DNA of 54,423 nt from Spirochaetia bacterium (GTDB lineage: Bacteria; Spirochaetota; Spirochaetia; CADAEX01). Position numbers and translations under genes: made by a program. The stretch is from positions 1-54,423 of the forward strand of contig JAKSTW010000011.1 in assembly GCA_024402405.1 (NCBI GenBank), in the 5' to 3' direction. This document shows, piece after piece, positions 17,518-25,678 of this stretch (its first letter is position 1; each line of letters opens with the position of its first letter). Under the pieces are notes generated by a model that was not told the origin of the DNA, searched no databases, and saw nothing but the letters and a program-made list of their open reading frames with translations.

Positions 17518-18192
17518 TCAGAAGAAATAATAAATTTCAGGCTCGAATTCTTTTTCAGGTCTGATATAATCATAATTCATATCAGTGAAATTTCCTGAAA
17601 TATTATTTATCTTCCATTTTTCGCCTTCTTTCTTCATGAAAAACTCACAGCAGCTTATTCCGCCGTCTTTGTAACTTCGCACATTGACTTTGGCGGTGTC
17701 TCCGTTTTTGTATTCCCTGCCTATTCTTGCAGCTTCGGGAAAGAGTCCCTCTGAGCTCCATTCCTGAAAAAGCATGGAGAGAAATGTGGCATTTTCTGCT
17801 GTGAAAAATGCTGATGGCTGGAAATTATTCTTTGAATAAGCCTGCAGAAATGATATGACTGCATGTTCCGGTGAGCCGGCTGCTGTTCCGGATGTGCTCA
17901 GCTCTCCTATGGTGAAATCCATAGGGGTGATCCCGTGGCTGTCGGACTTTAACAGGAATCGCTTGTTGCTGTAATTGTCCTGTGATACTTTGTTCTTCTG
18001 TATCACAGACTGATTTCTGGAACTAAGTATTGACTTTTCTATCTCGTTGACCCGGTCCTGCACTTTTTCTGAAGTGCTGTCAGATTCCTCTGGATAGACC
18101 TGAGGGGCTGATGCGCTGCTGTCGCTTCGGACTTTACCGTCTGAACATGAGACAAAAGATATTGCAACAAGAAAAATCAGGATTTTTTTCAT
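17518..18192 (-). CDS. Putative lipoprotein of unknown function
   Basis: A 224-aa predicted lipoprotein: MKKILIFLVAISFVSCSDG with lipobox VSC (Cys16). A polar, Ser-rich segment follows (residues 18-60), then a compact C-terminal domain (residues 95-224). Its pattern, with PEHAVISFLQAYSKNN, an aromatic helix region and EGEKWKINNISGNF, resembles NTF2/DUF4878-like lumazine-fold lipoproteins. That resemblance is weak and by eye. No Shine-Dalgarno is seen before ATG 18192; TTCTCA-N17-TATCTT ends 7 nt before it, so the transcript may be leaderless. It diverges from fba. Confidence 0.7.
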   Translation of the reverse strand: MKKILIFLVAISFVSCSDGKVRSDSSASAPQVYPEESDSTSEKVQDRVNEIEKSILSSRNQSVIQKNKVSQDNYSNKRFLLKSDSHGITPMDFTIGELSTSGTAAGSPEHAVISFLQAYSKNNFQPSAFFTAENATFLSMLFQEWSSEGLFPEAARIGREYKNGDTAKVNVRSYKDGGISCCEFFMKKEGEKWKINNISGNFTDMNYDYIRPEKEFEPEIYYFF

Positions 18193-18199
18193 TTTATTT

Positions 18200-18228
18200 A
18201 AGATAACATATTCTTTTATCTTTGAGAA
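18200..18228 (-). promoter_or_regulatory. Possible leaderless promoter of lipoprotein gene
   Basis: Minus strand: TTCTCA (18228-18223), 17-nt spacer, TATCTT (18205-18200), 7 nt to the ATG at 18192. The -35 matches consensus at only four positions, so this is the weakest of the leaderless candidates. Confidence 0.35.
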
Positions 18229-18248
18229 TATATGGAAATGACTCTGTA

Positions 18249-18277
18249 TTGAATAATAAAGTGATTTGTGTTACAAT
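18249..18277 (+). promoter_or_regulatory. Sigma70-like promoter of fba
   Basis: TTGAAT (18249-18254), 17-nt spacer, TACAAT (18272-18277). Unlike the leaderless cases it leaves a leader of about 27 nt with GGAG 8 nt before the ATG at 18311, so it is a useful contrast. Confidence 0.6.
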
Positions 18278-18310
18278 TTATAAAATTTAATAAATATGGA
18301 GCGTGCTATT

Positions 18311-19303
18311 ATGACAAGTTATAAAGAGCTTGGATTGGTGAACACAAGGAAAATGTTCGAGAAAGCTGTAAAAGAAGCTTATGCTGTTCCTGCCTATAAT
18401 TTTAACAACCTCGAGCAGCTTCAGGCCATTATCATGGCTTGTGTTGAGACAAAATCTCCTGTGATCATTCAGGTTTCATCAGGAGCAAGAAAGTATGCCA
18501 ACGCAAACCTTCTTAAGAATATGGCCAGAGGTGCTGTAGAATATGCCCATGAGCTGGGATATGATATTCCTATCTGCCTCCACTTGGATCACGGTGATAC
18601 ATTCGAGCTCTGCAAGGATTGTATCGAGAAGGGTTTCTCTTCTGTAATGATCGATGGTTCCAGCAAATCTTTTGAGGATAACATTGCTATCACAAAGAAA
18701 GTTGTTGATTATGCACATCAGTTCGATGTAACTGTTGAGGGTGAGCTTGGAGTTCTTGCCGGTGTTGAGGATGATGTTGCTGCAGAAAAATCACACTATA
18801 CAAGACCTGAGGATGTTGAGGAATTCGTAAAGAGAACTGGTGTTGACTCACTGGCTATCTCCATCGGAACTTCCCATGGCGCCAACAAGTTCAGACCTGA
18901 GCAGTGTGTGAGAAATGAGGAGGGAATCCTTATTCCACCTCCACTCCGCCATGATATCCTGAAAGAGATCGAGAAAAGGATCCCTGGATTCCCTATCGTT
19001 CTTCACGGATCATCCTCTGTACCACAGGAATATGTCAAGACAATCAATTCTTACGGCGGAAAGCTGAAGGATTCTGTAGGTATTCCTGAGGAAGAGCTGA
19101 AGAAAGCTGTAAAATCTGCTGTCTGCAAAGTAAACATCGACTCTGACGGAAGACTGGCTATGACAGCTGCTATCAGAAAGTACCTGGTTGATGATCCTGC
19201 CGCTTTCGACCCTAGAAAATACCTTTCACCTGCAAGAGAAGAGCTTAAGAAGCTTTATATGCACAAGAACATCGACGTTCTCTTCTCAGCTGGCAAGGCT
19301 TGA
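18311..19303 (+). CDS. fba: Class II fructose-1,6-bisphosphate aldolase
   Basis: A 330-aa cytoplasmic zinc aldolase that cleaves fructose-1,6-bisphosphate in glycolysis. The catalytic Asp and zinc ligand lie in LHLDHGD (near residue 93), further metal-site residues in GELGVLAG and SHGANKF, and the phosphate loop includes VLHGSSSVP. Codon choice is more regular than in neighbours (many AAG, GAG, ATC), typical of a highly expressed gene. The start is set at 18311 by GGAG 8 nt upstream; the in-frame ATG at 18296 overlaps that ribosome binding site and is rejected. It ends 25 bp before a terminator. Confidence 0.95.
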   Translation: MTSYKELGLVNTRKMFEKAVKEAYAVPAYNFNNLEQLQAIIMACVETKSPVIIQVSSGARKYANANLLKNMARGAVEYAHELGYDIPICLHLDHGDTFELCKDCIEKGFSSVMIDGSSKSFEDNIAITKKVVDYAHQFDVTVEGELGVLAGVEDDVAAEKSHYTRPEDVEEFVKRTGVDSLAISIGTSHGANKFRPEQCVRNEEGILIPPPLRHDILKEIEKRIPGFPIVLHGSSSVPQEYVKTINSYGGKLKDSVGIPEEELKKAVKSAVCKVNIDSDGRLAMTAAIRKYLVDDPAAFDPRKYLSPAREELKKLYMHKNIDVLFSAGKA

Positions 19304-19327
19304 TCTAACTGTACGCTGATTAGAAAA

Positions 19328-19363
19328 TAAAAAAACCGTCATCCTTGGATGGCGGTTTTTTTT
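19328..19363. terminator. Bidirectional rho-independent terminator
   Basis: Stem CCGTCATCC (19336-19344) with GGATGGCGG (19347-19355), including one G-U pair. It is preceded by an A run and followed by T8. It lies between the convergent fba and the amino-acid ABC operon. Confidence 0.9.
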
Positions 19364-19383
19364 GTTCACTGTTATTGCAGATA

Positions 19384-20124
19384 TTACAGAATTGCTTTCA
19401 GAAATTGTCTGAGACGCTCACTTTGGGGATGATTGAATATCTCGTCTGGGGTTCCCTGTTCTTCAATGACTCCACCATGGATGAACAGGATCCGGTCAGC
19501 AACTTCACGGGCAAATCCCATCTCATGTGTGACGACAAGCATGGTCATTCCCTGTTTTGCCAGATCTTTCATTACATTGAGGACCTCACCTACCATTTCC
19601 GGATCAAGGGCACTTGTAGGCTCATCAAACAGCATCACATCTGGATTCATTGCCAGGGAGCGCACTATGGCGATTCTCTGCTTCTGCCCGCCTGACAGTG
19701 TTGACGGATATTTATCCATCTTATCTTCGAGACCGACTTTCTTAAGAAGTTCAAAACCGATTTTTTTAGCCTCTTCTTCTGTCTTGAGCTTGAGGGTCAC
19801 CGGAGCAAGGGTAAGATTCTGCATGATCGTAAGGTGTGGAAACAGATTGAAATGCTGGAACACCATTCCCATCTTCTGCCGCTGCAGATCCATGTTTACA
19901 TTGCTGTCTGTCACATCCACACCCTCGAAAGTTATAGTTCCTCCGGTAGGTTCCTCCAGCCTGTTGATACAGCGCAGGAATGTACTTTTGCCGCATCCTG
20001 ACGGTCCAATTATTACGATCTTTTCTCCACGGCGGATATCAATTGAGATGTCGCTGAGAACATTCCGTCCTCCGTTGAATGCTTTCTGGAGATGGCTTAC
20101 TTTAATAAGAATTTCATCTTTCAC
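19384..20124 (-). CDS. glnQ: Polar amino-acid ABC transporter ATP-binding protein (GlnQ/HisP type)
   Basis: A 246-aa cytoplasmic ATPase, last gene of a three-gene amino-acid uptake operon. Walker A is GPSGCGKST, the signature is [16 protein letters not shown], Walker B is [14 protein letters not shown], and [15 protein letters not shown] is typical of GlnQ/HisP. The start is read as GTG at 20124, with AAAAGG 10 nt upstream; it lies inside the permease gene, giving an 11-bp overlap. An ATG at 20151 would extend the overlap and add an atypical N-terminus. The operon ends at the terminator at 19328-19363. Confidence 0.92.
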   Translation of the reverse strand: MKDEILIKVSHLQKAFNGGRNVLSDISIDIRRGEKIVIIGPSGCGKSTFLRCINRLEEPTGGTITFEGVDVTDSNVNMDLQRQKMGMVFQHFNLFPHLTIMQNLTLAPVTLKLKTEEEAKKIGFELLKKVGLEDKMDKYPSTLSGGQKQRIAIVRSLAMNPDVMLFDEPTSALDPEMVGEVLNVMKDLAKQGMTMLVVTHEMGFAREVADRILFIHGGVIEEQGTPDEIFNHPQSERLRQFLKAIL

Positions 20125-20779
20125 TTTTTGCCATCCTTTTTTCAAATCCACCGAAAACTTTTGTAAGTCCCAGTGTTAAGATGAGGTAGATGACCGCACA
20201 TGTCAAGAGCGGGATCCATGCATTGTATGTTGAGTTTCGGATCATATCTCCTGCCTTGGTCATATCCATTACCGCAATGAAGCTGGCAACTGATGTCTCT
20301 TTTATGAGAACGATGAACTCACTGGTATATGTAGGCAGAACAGCTTTTGCAGCCTGCGGAAGAATGATCTTGAAAAGTGTCTGCTTCTTGCTGAGTCCAA
20401 GTGAACGTCCTGCTTCTGTCTGTCCTCTGTCAACGCCCTGGATTCCGGCTCTGAATATTTCAGTGCAATATGCGCCTGAGTTCAGTCCGTAAGCTAATAT
20501 TGCCACCAGGAGTTTTGGAAGGTGAAGCGGGGCAAAGACGATAAAATAGAAAATCATCAGCTGCGTAGCCAATGGAAGACCTCTGAGCACAGTTGTGTAC
20601 AATGTACCTATGACTCTGAGAAGCTTGCTGTCTGATATCTTCATCAGTGCCAGGATACAGCCCAGTACTGTTCCGATAATAATAGCACAGACTGCAATGA
20701 GAATGGTTACGCCCAAACCTTGAAGGATAAGGACGTACCGTTCTCCCTCAATCATTGTTTCATAGAATGACTGGATCAT
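20114..20779 (-). CDS. Polar amino-acid ABC transporter permease (HisM/GlnP type)
   Basis: A 221-aa membrane permease with about five hydrophobic segments. The conserved HisM/GlnP region reads [19 protein letters not shown] followed by [12 protein letters not shown] (EAA loop, residues 100-140). An N-terminal segment ([20 protein letters not shown]) matches the first helix of the family. The start overlaps the binding-protein stop by 4 bp (ATGA). With one permease gene, the transporter probably works as a homodimer. Confidence 0.92.
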   Translation of the reverse strand: MIQSFYETMIEGERYVLILQGLGVTILIAVCAIIIGTVLGCILALMKISDSKLLRVIGTLYTTVLRGLPLATQLMIFYFIVFAPLHLPKLLVAILAYGLNSGAYCTEIFRAGIQGVDRGQTEAGRSLGLSKKQTLFKIILPQAAKAVLPTYTSEFIVLIKETSVASFIAVMDMTKAGDMIRNSTYNAWIPLLTCAVIYLILTLGLTKVFGGFEKRMAKSER

Positions 20780-21555
20780 TTTTTAATGATTATTACCTGT
20801 TCTGAAGCATAATAAGGAACTGAGAAATCTACATTCTTTTTTCTTTCTTCTGTCACAGACATTCCTGCTGCGATGAAATCGATTGTTCCTGCCTGAAGTG
20901 CTGGGATAAGACTGTCAAATGACATATTTACGACTTCAAGCTTTTTTCCTGCCTTTGTGGCGATATATTCACCCATTGCAATATCAAAGCCTGCATAGTT
21001 CTTTCCATCTACATATTCGAATGGAGGGAAAGCTGCACTTGTTCCAAGTTTGATAGTTTCAGATGCTTCAGGTGCCTTGTATGTAGGAACCACGATTTTT
21101 CCATCGATAGGCATGAATGCTTCAATAAGGGATTCATAAACTCCGTTTTCTTTTGTCTCTTTGATAGTTGCATTGATGATGTCAAGGATTTCCTGATTTC
21201 CTTTCTTTACAGCAATTGCATATTCCTCTTTATTTGCAGCAAAAAAAGGATCTCTGATGATCTGAAGGTCAGCATTTTTCTTTACTACTGAAGTTGCAGG
21301 AAGTTCATCAAGAACCACACAGTCAATAGCACCGATCTTAAGGTCAAGTGCTGCGTCGATACCAGCTTTAAAAGAAGACAGTTTCACTTTATTTACATTT
21401 TTCTGAACCCAGGCTTCACCTGTTGTTCCTGACTGCACACCTATTTTCTTTCCATCCAGATCCTGAATTCCTGTGATCTGAACTTTTGTTTTTCCGAAAC
21501 ATGTAAAAGAACATGCCAGAAGAAGCACCATAAACATAGTTAAAAATTTTTTCAT
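20776..21555 (-). CDS. Amino-acid ABC transporter binding protein, circularly permuted
   Basis: A 259-aa exported binding protein of the SBP_bac_3 family, but with its two halves in reversed order. After the signal sequence (lipobox-like LLLAC, Cys15), residues 27-150 are the segment that is normally C-terminal: QDLDGKKIGVQSGTTGEAW, VVLDELPA, EYAIAVKKGN. Residues 166-259 are the segment that normally starts the mature protein: ETIKLGTSAAFPPFEYVDG, AGMSVTEERKK, VDFSVPYY, ending at VIIIKK, the hinge strand. Ligand residues appear kept: Arg in TEERKK, the GTT of lobe 2, Asp in VVLD. The start at 21555 is fixed by GGAGG 5 nt upstream. It is first in the operon. Function as amino-acid receptor is inferred from family and context. 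Confidence 0.9.
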   Translation of the reverse strand: MKKFLTMFMVLLLACSFTCFGKTKVQITGIQDLDGKKIGVQSGTTGEAWVQKNVNKVKLSSFKAGIDAALDLKIGAIDCVVLDELPATSVVKKNADLQIIRDPFFAANKEEYAIAVKKGNQEILDIINATIKETKENGVYESLIEAFMPIDGKIVVPTYKAPEASETIKLGTSAAFPPFEYVDGKNYAGFDIAMGEYIATKAGKKLEVVNMSFDSLIPALQAGTIDFIAAGMSVTEERKKNVDFSVPYYASEQVIIIKK

Positions 21556-21717
21556 TTTTCCTCCATGATGATAAAAAATCATTACATATATGAACTGGAA
21601 TAAAATTATAACAGATGATGTATAAATTCTCAATGGATGATATGAATTTAACTTGTTTTTATTTCTTAATTTTTTTAATTTCAATTATAAATATTATTTT
21701 TGATGATAACTGATCAC

Positions 21718-22629
21718 TTATTTTTTTCTGAACTGAAATTTTGTCTCGGCCAGAATGACTGCTGTGAAGATCAGGATACATCCGGTACCCATCCGCAGTG
21801 TTATGCTTTCCCGGAGCAGCCAGGTACTGAACAGCACACCGAAGACGCACTCAAAGGATAGAAGCAGGGAAGCGATGGCCGGTTGGACGAACTTCAGCCC
21901 CAGGTTCTGCAGTGAGAATGCTACCATGGTACTGAAAAGTCCCAGATACAGCATGGAGGATATCACCCGAAGGTTACACAGTGCCGGTGCGGGAAAGCTA
22001 CCGTCATACAGTGGGGCAAGCAGCCAGCCCAGCATCGCACAGCAGGTGAACTGCAGCATGGTCATCAGCAGCGGGTCATCTCCGCGGTCATTGTATCTGG
22101 CGGTCCACACGATGTGAAGAGCATAGAAAACTCCGCACACCAGGGTCAGCGCATCTCCTTTATTGAGTCCGCCGGTGTCGTCTGCTCCCAGTGCCAGCAG
22201 TCCTATTCCGGCCAATGCCAGTGCGGCGGCTGTGAAAATATGCCATCCCGGGCGCTTCCTGTATAGAAACCAGGATATCATCGGTATGAGTATCACATAT
22301 ATGGTTGTGAGAAATGCGTTTTTTCCTGCTGTGGTATAATCGCATCCTATGGTCTGTGTGGCATATGCCATAAAGAGAAAAATTCCGGTAATGATACCAT
22401 GTGTCATGTATTGCCGGTTCAGCAGTCTGAGCTTCCGGAAGAATATTGCCATCATGGTGCCTGCTGCCAGTGTGAATCGGAAAGCTATCATGTAGATGGC
22501 CCCCACATAATCCAGACTGTCTTTTACTACAACAAAGGCAAATCCCCATATTGCTGCGGTAAAAAGGAGCCCGGCACTGGCAGCCAGTGATATCTCCCTG
22601 CGGTTCAGTCTTTTCTGTAAAGGTTCCAT
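21718..22629 (-). CDS. DMT superfamily transporter (EamA)
   Basis: A 303-aa inner-membrane protein with about ten hydrophobic segments in two EamA repeats (first repeat near residues 12-145, second 155-295; GLFSTMVAFSLQNLGLKFVQ is in the second). The family exports metabolites such as amino acids or nucleosides, but the substrate cannot be assigned. The ATG at 22629 lies 25 bp inside galE, so the two genes are likely co-transcribed, with DMT second. Confidence 0.88.
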   Translation of the reverse strand: MEPLQKRLNRREISLAASAGLLFTAAIWGFAFVVVKDSLDYVGAIYMIAFRFTLAAGTMMAIFFRKLRLLNRQYMTHGIITGIFLFMAYATQTIGCDYTTAGKNAFLTTIYVILIPMISWFLYRKRPGWHIFTAAALALAGIGLLALGADDTGGLNKGDALTLVCGVFYALHIVWTARYNDRGDDPLLMTMLQFTCCAMLGWLLAPLYDGSFPAPALCNLRVISSMLYLGLFSTMVAFSLQNLGLKFVQPAIASLLLSFECVFGVLFSTWLLRESITLRMGTGCILIFTAVILAETKFQFRKK

Positions 22630-23573
22630 GATGTTGATATAAGATTCTCTGCGCTGCTGTTTACAGCTTTCCAGCCAAGAAGCTGATATGCCAGGTCAGA
22701 TTTTGCCACCAGCACTGCCGGATCTCCTGGACGTCGGTCTGTATATACAGCAGGTATTGCCTGACCTGTTACTTTGCGTGCCAGTTCTGTCATTTCCCTT
22801 ACACTGATTCCATTGCCTGTTCCCAGATTCACAGTGATATTTTTTCCTGTCCTCAGGATATATTCTGCCGCTGCCAGATGTCCGGTGGCCAGGTCTGTCA
22901 CATGGATGTAGTCTCTTATGCAGGTGCCGTCAGCAGTTGGGTAGTCATTGCCGAAGATAGAAAGCTTCTCTCTTTTTCCGCAGGCGACCTCCATTATTAT
23001 AGGGAGCAGATTGGCCGGGTTCTTCTCAAGACCTTTTATGCGTCCCTTTGCGTCATAACCTGCCGCATTGAAATATCTGAGAGCTGCGAATTTCAGTCCC
23101 TTCAGTTTGCTGTACCAGCCCAGGAACCGTTCTATTTCCAGCTTGGTGAAACCATAGTAGTTTTCAGGATTCAGGGGATGACCTTCGTCTGCCGGAACAT
23201 ACTGTGGTTCTCCATATACAGCGGCAGAAGAGGAAAATACGATTGCACCTATGCCAGCCTTTACCGCGCTGTTGAGTATGTTGATGGTTCCAGTGATATT
23301 GTTCACAGAATATTTCTCTGGATTTATCATGGATTCTCCGGCTGCCTTGAAAGCCGCCAGATGTATGATGAGGTCAAAACCTTCCTTCATCGCATCATCC
23401 AGCTGCCGGGTGTTCAGAATGTCACCAAGAATAAATTTCTCGTCAGAAAAAATATTTATTTTCTGTCCTGTGGAAAGATTGTCAAATACTGTCACTTTGT
23501 GGTTGTTATCCAAAAAATGGCGTGCCACATGGGATCCTATATAACCGGCTCCGCCTATGATTAAAACGTTCAT
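22605..23573 (-). CDS. galE: UDP-glucose 4-epimerase
   Basis: A 322-aa cytoplasmic short-chain dehydrogenase-type epimerase that interconverts UDP-glucose and UDP-galactose. The NAD-binding motif GGAGYIGSH lies at residues 7-15. The catalytic Ser region is FSSSAAVYGEP and YxxxK is Tyr140/Lys144 (YYGFTK). The LRYFNAAGYD segment and TADGTCIRDYIHV are diagnostic of GalE rather than other epimerases. AGGAG precedes the ATG. Divergent from the gene at 23685. Confidence 0.95.
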   Translation of the reverse strand: MNVLIIGGAGYIGSHVARHFLDNNHKVTVFDNLSTGQKINIFSDEKFILGDILNTRQLDDAMKEGFDLIIHLAAFKAAGESMINPEKYSVNNITGTINILNSAVKAGIGAIVFSSSAAVYGEPQYVPADEGHPLNPENYYGFTKLEIERFLGWYSKLKGLKFAALRYFNAAGYDAKGRIKGLEKNPANLLPIIMEVACGKREKLSIFGNDYPTADGTCIRDYIHVTDLATGHLAAAEYILRTGKNITVNLGTGNGISVREMTELARKVTGQAIPAVYTDRRPGDPAVLVAKSDLAYQLLGWKAVNSSAENLISTSWNLYRKD

Positions 23574-23648
23574 GTTTATCTCCTGATCATATCATTTAAG
23601 ATACAAAGCTTTCCTGTTTTTTACAACCCGGAAGGTTATGAAAAACAT

Positions 23649-23677
23649 TTGTATTTTTCCTTCCGAAAGCATATACT
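23649..23677 (+). promoter_or_regulatory. Sigma70-like promoter, leaderless arrangement
   Basis: TTGTAT (23649-23654), 17-nt spacer, TATACT (23672-23677), 7 nt to the ATG at 23685. No ribosome binding site precedes the gene, so the mRNA would begin at the start codon. Confidence 0.6.
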
Positions 23678-23684
23678 GTAAGTT

Positions 23685-24551
23685 ATGAGACGAAAACTTT
23701 TTTTTGCACTGTTTATACTCTGTTTCCAGGTGATTTCTGCCTGGTGTGAAGAGATCGTGATCGCTTCCTGGAACATAAGACATCCGGGAGAGTATCAGAA
23801 GGAATTTCTTGCTGAGGCAGGTCTGCTGGTAAGTAAGAATGATATAGATATTCTGGCTCTGCAGGAGGTGAATCCGTATTGGGGAAAATTCACTGATGCC
23901 ATAAGAGATGCGCTGGAGCAGGCTACTGATGTGAAATGGGGATATTTCAGTTCTGATGTGAATCAGCATATCAAGGATGCTGCTGTAGGAAAAGAGTATT
24001 ACAATTCTTTCCGTTATGACCAGACTAATGTGATTTTTTACAGGACGGACAGATTTACCGGCAGCAACAGGTATAAGGATTATTCCTTCCATAAATTTTA
24101 TGAATGTGACTATAAGGTAGATAAGAATTCTCTGCTGGTGGTCAGTCTCAGAGAGATACAGACAGGAATCAATTTCAATCTGGTGAATATACATCTGCCT
24201 GCCGGCAACAGCGAGCACCGTTACAGGGATTTTGACACAGTGCAGTCTCTTTTTGACAGCCTGCCTGACAGAAATGGAAAGATCATGATGGGTGACTTCA
24301 ATTTGAATTACAACGAAGTGTATGGGCATTTTCCTTATGTTGGAGTCAAGGAGCCTACTACGCTAAGGACCAAAGGGGGATTTGCCAATGATTATGATCA
24401 CTTTGCCTACAATAAGGCGGTGAACAGCCATATTGTCATGAGACCGGCCAGAGTTAAAAAGGGCGGAAAGTATGTGATAGGAGCTCCTGATTTCAAGGAG
24501 ATGATTTCTGACCATGCGCCGGTCATAATGTCCGTGGATTTCAGTAAATGA
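23685..24551 (+). CDS. Secreted endonuclease/exonuclease/phosphatase-fold protein
   Basis: A 288-aa protein with a cleavable signal peptide (MRRKLFFALFILCF..SAWCEE; cleavage near residue 21). The mature part is a DNase I-like hydrolase with the expected metal and catalytic motifs: ASWNIRHPG, ALQEVNPYWG (Glu), VNIHLPAG (His), GDFNLN (Asp and Asn) and ISDHAPV (Asp-His). The substrate could be DNA, phospholipid or a phosphoester; the sequence does not say which. No Shine-Dalgarno; leaderless promoter just upstream. Its stop overlaps the sbcD start as ATGA, so it heads the sbcDC operon, an uncommon position for a secreted hydrolase. Confidence 0.85.
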   Translation: MRRKLFFALFILCFQVISAWCEEIVIASWNIRHPGEYQKEFLAEAGLLVSKNDIDILALQEVNPYWGKFTDAIRDALEQATDVKWGYFSSDVNQHIKDAAVGKEYYNSFRYDQTNVIFYRTDRFTGSNRYKDYSFHKFYECDYKVDKNSLLVVSLREIQTGINFNLVNIHLPAGNSEHRYRDFDTVQSLFDSLPDRNGKIMMGDFNLNYNEVYGHFPYVGVKEPTTLRTKGGFANDYDHFAYNKAVNSHIVMRPARVKKGGKYVIGAPDFKEMISDHAPVIMSVDFSK

Positions 24552-25678
24552 GAATACTCCATACTTCAGACTGGCATCTGGGGATATCTCTGCACAATAT
24601 GTCTCTTCTGAAAGAGCAGGAATTTTTCATAGAGCAGATCGGACAGATCGTAATGGATAACAGGATAGATGCTGTGATCATTGCCGGCGATGTTTATGAC
24701 ACCAGCATATCCAGCAGTGAGGCCATGAGACTTTTTAACAGAGCTATGACGATTCTGTGCCTGGAACAGAAAGTGCAGGTCCTGATAATTGCCGGGAACC
24801 ATGACGGTGCTGCCAGACTGTCGATATGCAGTGATCTTCTGCGGACATCAGGGCTCCATATAACCGGCCGTCTGGTACATGACATCGTTCCTGTTGTCAT
24901 TGGAAATTGTGCTTTTTATTGTATTCCTTATTTTAATATTGACGAGGTCCGTTATCTTTATCCTGAGATCCGTATCGATAATTACAGCCAGGCCATGCAG
25001 ACCGTGCTGGAAGATATCAGGAAAAATATGAATACAGATCTGAAAAATATCGTGATATCCCATTCATTTGTAAGCGGTGCCGAACTTTCTGACAGTGATC
25101 ATGGTGCAATGGTTGGTACTGCCAATATGGTGCCGGGCAGCATATTTGACGGATTTTATTATGTTGCTCTGGGACATCTGCACCGTCCGCAGAAACTGGG
25201 AGACAGGATGTATTACAGCGGGAGTCCTTTCAAATATTCTTTCAGTGAAGCTGGAATTGATAAATCTGTGCTGATGATCGACACTGATGCAGACTCAGTT
25301 GATAAGATTTCTCTGCCATGTCTTCATGATGTCAGGGAAATTTCCGGTACATATAATGATATTGTGGCTTTTGCGGCACAGGACAGCAGACGTGATGACT
25401 ATGTATCAGTTCATATCACTGACAGATATGCCACCGGGGAACTGCATGATTTTTTCCGTGGATTATATCCTCATATGGCATTTTTTTCCGGACAGCATGG
25501 AGAAGAGTGCGGTATTAGTGCAGGTTCTCTCAGCTCTTCAGATGTGGAACGCCTGGATGCAGAGGCACTGATGAAACTTTTCATGCAGGATGTTTTTCCT
25601 GATTTCAAGCTGGAGACTGAGCAGATGGAACTGTTTCGGCAGGCCTGTCTGGATGTGGAGCAGGAGGACCGATCATGA
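24548..25678 (+). CDS. sbcD: Exonuclease SbcCD subunit D (Mre11-like)
   Basis: A 376-aa metallophosphoesterase subunit of the SbcCD complex, which cleaves DNA hairpins and processes double-strand breaks. All phosphoesterase motifs are present in order: SDWHLG (residue 7), GDVYD, GNHDG, VISHSF and GHLHRPQ. The length is close to the usual 380-400 aa. It is coupled to the preceding secreted hydrolase and to sbcC by 4-bp overlaps on both sides. Confidence 0.94.
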   Translation: MRILHTSDWHLGISLHNMSLLKEQEFFIEQIGQIVMDNRIDAVIIAGDVYDTSISSSEAMRLFNRAMTILCLEQKVQVLIIAGNHDGAARLSICSDLLRTSGLHITGRLVHDIVPVVIGNCAFYCIPYFNIDEVRYLYPEIRIDNYSQAMQTVLEDIRKNMNTDLKNIVISHSFVSGAELSDSDHGAMVGTANMVPGSIFDGFYYVALGHLHRPQKLGDRMYYSGSPFKYSFSEAGIDKSVLMIDTDADSVDKISLPCLHDVREISGTYNDIVAFAAQDSRRDDYVSVHITDRYATGELHDFFRGLYPHMAFFSGQHGEECGISAGSLSSSDVERLDAEALMKLFMQDVFPDFKLETEQMELFRQACLDVEQEDRS

